NCBI GenBank assembly: GCA_018817915.1
Contig: JAHISX010000084.1
Location: forward strand, 1 to 64,000
From: Bacillota bacterium
Lineage (GTDB): Bacteria; Bacillota_I; Bacilli_A; Acholeplasmatales; Acholeplasmataceae
DNA: 64,000 nucleotides
Direction of reading: 5' to 3'
Below, piece by piece: positions 58,981-64,000 of the stretch. The notes below the pieces were generated by a model. It saw nothing but the letters and a program-made list of their open reading frames with translations. It searched no databases and had not been told where the DNA came from. The translations under genes and the position numbers were made by a program. The stretch's first letter is position 1; each line of letters starts with the position of its first letter.

Positions 58981-60407
58981 TGGAGTGGTATGGATTGCTC
59001 ATCATTCCGCTTGTAATGATTATTGTTGTTATCATTAGGACGATTAATTTTAGACCTAATGGCATTCCTGAAATGCGGAAAAGACATGAGATTGATGAGA
59101 AACATGTTGTAGAATCATTATCTAAAATGCTTCAATATAAAACAGTATCAAATCTAGATTCAGCCTTAGTTAATCAAGATGAATTCAAAGCCTTTAGAGA
59201 ATTCCTTAAGATTCGTTACCCCTTAATTAATGAACAAGCTGTTTACAGTGAACATCATGCAGGTGTTTTCTTCCATATCAAGGGTGAGTCTAATGAGTTC
59301 TCGACAGTATTGATGTCACATTATGATGTAGTTCCTGCTGTTGGGAATTGGCAAGAAGATCCATTTAGTGGACGCATTAATGATACAACAGTTTATGGTC
59401 GTGGCGCGTTAGATACAAAAAGCAGTTTAAATGCTGTGATGGAATCCGTTGAGTTTGCACTTAGCAAAGGTAAGGTATTTAAGAATGACCTGTATTTGGC
59501 CTTCTCAGGCGATGAAGAGATATATGGTCCTTCTGCTCCTGCAATTGTGAATTACTTTAAGGAACAAGGTATTAAACCTTATATGGTACTTGACGAGGGG
59601 GGAGCAATCGTTAGTAAGATGTTTCCTGGTGTTAGTAATAAAGTTGCTGTCATTGGTATTGCAGAAAAAGGTTTTATGAACTTAAAAATAACTGCACTCT
59701 CAAAAGGAGGACATGCTTCAACTCCTCCTAAAAATTCACCAATAACAGATCTTTCAAAAGCTGTAGGAAGACTTAATAATCATCCTTCATTTAAATTAAA
59801 ATTAACATCACCTGTAAGATCATTATTTGATACAATCGCTCCATATTCAAAATCGTTTGGTATCAAATTATTATTTGCTAATTTATGGTTATTTACCCCA
59901 GTTGTTAAGCTGATTGCTAAACTATCTGGAGGAGAATTCTTATCCATGTTTAAAACAACTCAAGCATTCACTTTAGCAACTGGAAGCGATGCAATCAATG
60001 TCTTACCATCGACTGCTTCATTTGGAATTAATTATCGTTTAAGACCTGGTGAAACATCAGAGGATATTGTTAAAAAAGTAAAAAAGATTATTAAGAATCC
60101 GAATATCTTAGTGGAAGTCATTGTTGCCAATGAAGCATCAACAATCAGTTTGATCGATGATGCTTACAAGATGATTCAAAAAGCCATTAGAAGAACTTGG
60201 ACGGATGTTATTCCATCTCCTTACTTAATGGTTGCTACATCTGATTCTAGACATTATCACGAAATATGTGACCATGTCTATAAGTTTTCTCCAATGGATG
60301 TATCTAAAAAAGATTTAGGAAAGATTCATGGATTTGATGAAGATATAACTATTGAGAATGTAATCAATGGCACAAATTTCTATTTGAACCTCATTGATCA
60401 ATTGTAG
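58980..60407 (+). CDS. Membrane-anchored M20 family peptidase (PM20D1/CPS1-like)
   Basis: N-terminal TM; VLMSHYDVVPAVGNWQEDPFSG; VYGRGALDTKSSLNAVMES; FSGDEEIYGPSA; ATSDSRHYHEI. Confidence 0.9.
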   Translation: MEWYGLLIIPLVMIIVVIIRTINFRPNGIPEMRKRHEIDEKHVVESLSKMLQYKTVSNLDSALVNQDEFKAFREFLKIRYPLINEQAVYSEHHAGVFFHIKGESNEFSTVLMSHYDVVPAVGNWQEDPFSGRINDTTVYGRGALDTKSSLNAVMESVEFALSKGKVFKNDLYLAFSGDEEIYGPSAPAIVNYFKEQGIKPYMVLDEGGAIVSKMFPGVSNKVAVIGIAEKGFMNLKITALSKGGHASTPPKNSPITDLSKAVGRLNNHPSFKLKLTSPVRSLFDTIAPYSKSFGIKLLFANLWLFTPVVKLIAKLSGGEFLSMFKTTQAFTLATGSDAINVLPSTASFGINYRLRPGETSEDIVKKVKKIIKNPNILVEVIVANEASTISLIDDAYKMIQKAIRRTWTDVIPSPYLMVATSDSRHYHEICDHVYKFSPMDVSKKDLGKIHGFDEDITIENVINGTNFYLNLIDQL

Positions 60408-60412
60408 TAAGT

Positions 60413-60441
60413 AAAACCGTCTGGTTTTTCCAGACGGTTTT
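60413..60441. terminator. Bidirectional terminator
   Basis: AAAACCGTCTGG-ttttt-CCAGACGGTTTT. Confidence 0.8.
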
Positions 60442-60442
60442 T

Positions 60443-61315
60443 TTAATCAAATAAACTTATTTGCTTAAACAATTTCTTTTCTTCATATGTATGTAAATAT
60501 TCAAAGACTTGATTGATATCGTGCATGATGCCGTGTTTCTCACATGTCTCATGGACCATACGATTAATTTCATCATGGTGATCACTATGAAGTTCATATT
60601 GATTGCCATATTTTTTGATATAAGTCTCTTTTAATCCTGGAAAGTGTTGGTCTAACTTCTGATAATAATATTCTCTATTGCCTTCTCTTAGGGTTAATCC
60701 CGCTCCAAACCAAATGATGCCCTTAACTTGAGCATCCACACAATATTTAAGTATGCCTGCAACATTTTCTAACGTATCATTGATCAATGGTAACAATGGT
60801 GATATCCAGACAACCGTTGGTATACCTTCATCTCTCATCATCTTTAGGACTTCATATCTTTCTTTGGTTGTTGATACACGAGGTTCTACTATTTTGCATA
60901 AAGCTTCATCATAGGTTGTTAAGGTCATTTGAACGACAAATTTTGAATCTTGATTGATTTGTTTAATTAAATCTAAATCCCTTAAGATGCGATTGGATTT
61001 TGTAATGATGGTTGCTCCAAATTTATACTTTGCTATTATTTTTAGAAGTGTTCTTGTCATTTCGAGTTTAATCTCTTCATGCACATATGGATCAGTCATA
61101 CTGCCTGTGCCAATCATACATTTCTTTCTTTTACTCATCAATGCTTTTTCTAGTAATTCTGGAGCATTGATTTTTACTTCAATGTCAGTAAATTCATGAT
61201 TCATTTGATAGACTTTACTTCTGGAATCACAATAAATGCATCCGTGGGTGCATCCTCTAAACATATTCATACCATTTTGTGCAGATAGGATACCTTTAGC
61301 TTCTTTATAGTGCAT
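60443..61315 (-). CDS. Radical SAM protein (SPL-like family)
   Basis: GCTHGCIYCDSRS; GTGSMTDPYVHEE; KFGATIITKSNRILRDLDLI. Confidence 0.88.
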   Translation of the reverse strand: MHYKEAKGILSAQNGMNMFRGCTHGCIYCDSRSKVYQMNHEFTDIEVKINAPELLEKALMSKRKKCMIGTGSMTDPYVHEEIKLEMTRTLLKIIAKYKFGATIITKSNRILRDLDLIKQINQDSKFVVQMTLTTYDEALCKIVEPRVSTTKERYEVLKMMRDEGIPTVVWISPLLPLINDTLENVAGILKYCVDAQVKGIIWFGAGLTLREGNREYYYQKLDQHFPGLKETYIKKYGNQYELHSDHHDEINRMVHETCEKHGIMHDINQVFEYLHTYEEKKLFKQISLFD

Positions 61316-61390
61316 AAATAACCTCTAAAAAGCTTTAAAAACTTTGTCATTATCATACCATAAAAAAATTAAAATTTTAATGCGTATTTG

Positions 61391-61423
61391 AAAAAAGAGG
61401 GCTACAGTCTGCACTGTAACCCT
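61391..61423 (-). terminator. Terminator of the tandem-repeat protein gene
   Basis: AGGGCTACAGT-ctgc-ACTGTAACCCT (one G-U-type pair); minus-strand T-tract. Confidence 0.65.
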
Positions 61424-61489
61424 GTAAACGTAGAATCGTTTTTTTTATAACCTCGTAGAATCAACGTTAATATTGAAATGAAATCATTA

Positions 61490-63994
61490 TTAATTATTAA
61501 AAATGATGAATGCACTCAAGTCATTTCTAATAACTGCTGTGAATCCGTAAGCATCTGTAGTCCGTGTTACACCTGGAATTGTACTATCGCCTGGATCCAT
61601 AATGCTATCTATGAAGTAATAAGTTAATGTTAAGTTGTTAGCTGCACTATTTGCAAATACAGCTGCGACTGCAATATCATCACTGAATGCTGCAAGAATA
61701 CCTGCTGAATCAGAGATTGCTGCGAAATCACTAATTGTACTTATACCAAGAGTATTCAAATCATCAATGAATCCTTGAACTTCAATTTCCTTAATATATC
61801 CATTCAAATCATATGCAATGGTTTGAGGATTAATGAGTACAAGTGAATCAGAAATAATATTATGAATGATATAAGAATCATAAAGCTCTGTAACTGGATC
61901 AGTACCCAAACCAATATAATGAAGATCTTGAAGTTGAGTTGTTGTTAAATCATCTGCGCTGAAAGTTGCTGATAAGTCAGCTAATCCCATAACTGTCATT
62001 GCTGCGACAACAGCATACATTTCATCGATATTCAAATCGCCTGTAACATATAATGCATCATAATTAAATTCACCGACTAAAGCATATGCTTGTACAACAT
62101 CAAGATTTGCTGAGATAATGCCTTCTGAAATCTGACGATCAATAATTAATGAATCTAAGTCTAATAATGCAGTAATCTTAGCTGGTGTCAATCCATTATT
62201 TGCAAATGACATTGAAGCAAGCGTTGCGGATGGATCTGTATTTAATATACCTATCGCACTAATTACATGTTGTACTTCTGCTGCTGTAATGTCACCGTTA
62301 CCCATATAGACGGTTGAAGGTCTATTTGTTAATGTACTTGCTATACCATCTGAAATCATATGGTGTACGATATAAGAATCATAGGTGTCAGTTCCTGGAT
62401 CAGTTCCTAAACCTACATAATGTAATGATTGTAAATTAGACACTGTAATACCACTTGGATTAAATGAACCTGTTAAATCGCTAATACCCATAATGTTCAT
62501 TGCTTCTACTAATGCATACATTTCTGGAATTGATAAGTCTCCTGTACCATATAATGCATCATAATTAAATTCACCAACTAAAGCATATGCTTCATCAACA
62601 TCAAGACTTGCAGTAATAATACCTTCAGAAATCTGTCGATCAACAATGAGTGAATTCAAGTCGAGTAATGATTCAATCTTAGATGGAGTTAATCCTGCAT
62701 TAGCAAATGACATAGAACCAAGCGTTGCCGATGGATTTGTATTTAATATACCAATTGCACTAATAACATGTTGTACTTCTGCTGCTGTAATGTCACCGTT
62801 ACCCATATAGACGGTTGATGGTCTATTTGCTAAGGCACTTACCACACCATTAGAAATCATATGATGTACCATATATGAATCATAAGTATCAGTTACTGGA
62901 TCTGTTCCTAAACCTACATAATGTAAGTCTTGTAAATTAGAGACCGTAATGGTGTTTGGATCAAATGAACCTGTTAAATCGCTAATACCCATAATGTTCA
63001 TTGCTTCTACTAAAGCATTCATTTCGGGTATTGAAATATCTCCGATTACATATGAAGCATCATAATTATACTCACCAACAAGTGCGTATGCTTCAGCAAC
63101 ATCTAAACTAACAGAGATGATGCCTTCTGATATTTGTCTATATACAATCTTTGAATTAAGATCAAGCAAATCAGAAATCTTAGCAGGTGTCAAACCTGCA
63201 TTCGCAAATGACATAGAACCCAAGGTTGCTGATGGATCTGTATTTAATACTGCAACAGCGCTAATTACACCTTGAACTTCATCTGCAACAAGATCACCAT
63301 TACCCATATAAACAGTTGACGGAATGTTTGTTAATACGCCTGTTACACCATCTGAAATCATGTGATGTACCATATAAGAATCATAAGTGTCGGTCACCGG
63401 ATCAGTTCCTAAACCTATATAATGTAAATTCTGTAGCTGAGCAACTGTAATCGTGTTTGGATCAAAAGTACCAGATAGATCACCAATACCCATCTCAGTC
63501 ATTGCTGCGACTAAAGCATTCATTTCAGGAATTGAAATGTCTCCGATTACATATGAAGCATCATAATTGTAATCACCAACAAGTGCATATGCTTCAGGAA
63601 CATCTAAACTAACAGAAATGATACCTTCTGATATTTGTCTATATATAATCTTCGAATTTAGGTCAAGCAAATCAGAAATCTTAGCAGGTGTCAATCCAGC
63701 GTTATCAAATGACATAGAACCCAAGGTTGCTGATGGATCTGCATTTAATACTGCAACTGCACTAATTACACCTTGAACTTCAATTGCTAATAAATCACCA
63801 TTACCCATATAAACAGTTGATGGGATGTTTGTTAATACACCAATAATGCCATCAGAAATTAAATGATGAATAATATATGATTCATATGTATCTGTTACAG
63901 GATCAGTTCCTAAGCCAATATAATGTAAGTTTTGTAGTTGTGCAACTGTGATCGTGTTTGGATCAAATGAACCAGATAGGTCGCTAATCCCCAT
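61490..63994 (-). repeat. In-frame tandem repeats, 501-bp period
   Basis: The ACCCATATA(g/a)ACgGTTGA block recurs at 62300, 62801, 63302 and 63803, exactly 501 bp apart. Confidence 0.95.
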
Positions 63995-64000
63995 TTCAGT
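61490..64000 (-). CDS. Large tandem-repeat protein, 5' end beyond the window
   Basis: Open frame reads through the window edge (T-E-MGISDL, as in internal AAMTEMGIGDL); four ~167-aa repeats plus a diverged fifth unit. Confidence 0.9.
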   Translation of the reverse strand, partial: TEMGISDLSGSFDPNTITVAQLQNLHYIGLGTDPVTDTYESYIIHHLISDGIIGVLTNIPSTVYMGNGDLLAIEVQGVISAVAVLNADPSATLGSMSFDNAGLTPAKISDLLDLNSKIIYRQISEGIISVSLDVPEAYALVGDYNYDASYVIGDISIPEMNALVAAMTEMGIGDLSGTFDPNTITVAQLQNLHYIGLGTDPVTDTYDSYMVHHMISDGVTGVLTNIPSTVYMGNGDLVADEVQGVISAVAVLNTDPSATLGSMSFANAGLTPAKISDLLDLNSKIVYRQISEGIISVSLDVAEAYALVGEYNYDASYVIGDISIPEMNALVEAMNIMGISDLTGSFDPNTITVSNLQDLHYVGLGTDPVTDTYDSYMVHHMISNGVVSALANRPSTVYMGNGDITAAEVQHVISAIGILNTNPSATLGSMSFANAGLTPSKIESLLDLNSLIVDRQISEGIITASLDVDEAYALVGEFNYDALYGTGDLSIPEMYALVEAMNIMGISDLTGSFNPSGITVSNLQSLHYVGLGTDPGTDTYDSYIVHHMISDGIASTLTNRPSTVYMGNGDITAAEVQHVISAIGILNTDPSATLASMSFANNGLTPAKITALLDLDSLIIDRQISEGIISANLDVVQAYALVGEFNYDALYVTGDLNIDEMYAVVAAMTVMGLADLSATFSADDLTTTQLQDLHYIGLGTDPVTELYDSYIIHNIISDSLVLINPQTIAYDLNGYIKEIEVQGFIDDLNTLGISTISDFAAISDSAGILAAFSDDIAVAAVFANSAANNLTLTYYFIDSIMDPGDSTIPGVTRTTDAYGFTAVIRNDLSAFIIFNN

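Noticed and set aside
61490-63994. Regular repeats considered as a CRISPR array
   Set aside because: Period is 501 bp, in frame and coding; no short palindromic repeat with unique spacers.

Overview
The window is a 64-kb low-GC chromosomal segment. Gene content and order (phoH-ybeY-cdd-era-recO-glyS-dnaG-rpoD-trmK, rpsU, secG, cysK-cysE, ppdK/pfkA) suggest a low-GC Firmicutes or Acholeplasma-like Mollicutes genome using the standard genetic code; that taxonomic placement is inference only. Most of the window is ordinary housekeeping sequence: one tRNA-Arg(UCU), DNA repair and translation genes, two heterodimeric ABC exporters, a ZIP/DtxR-type/MgtE/MgtE metal operon, TldD/TldE, UvrB, PPDK, and both ATP- and PPi-type phosphofructokinases. 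The most interesting accessory locus is at the left end. There a secreted streptogrisin-like S1 protease is followed by a LytTR regulator and a two-TM membrane protein. By eye, the membrane protein's extracellular domain aligns with the protease's own propeptide, and a 22-bp-spaced direct repeat of the type LytTR proteins bind lies just upstream of the regulator promoter. Other candidates are a DUF5058-like/219-aa/membrane-anchored M20 peptidase operon, a DUF2089/SHOCT-like gene cluster, a predicted MarR operator over the promoter of the ABC-ABC-MarR operon, a perfect palindrome at the ZIP/DtxR/MgtE promoter, a ~168-bp inverted-repeat element, and a large surface-like protein of 501-bp tandem repeats truncated by the right window edge. 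No CRISPR array, rRNA gene or intact transposase was found.
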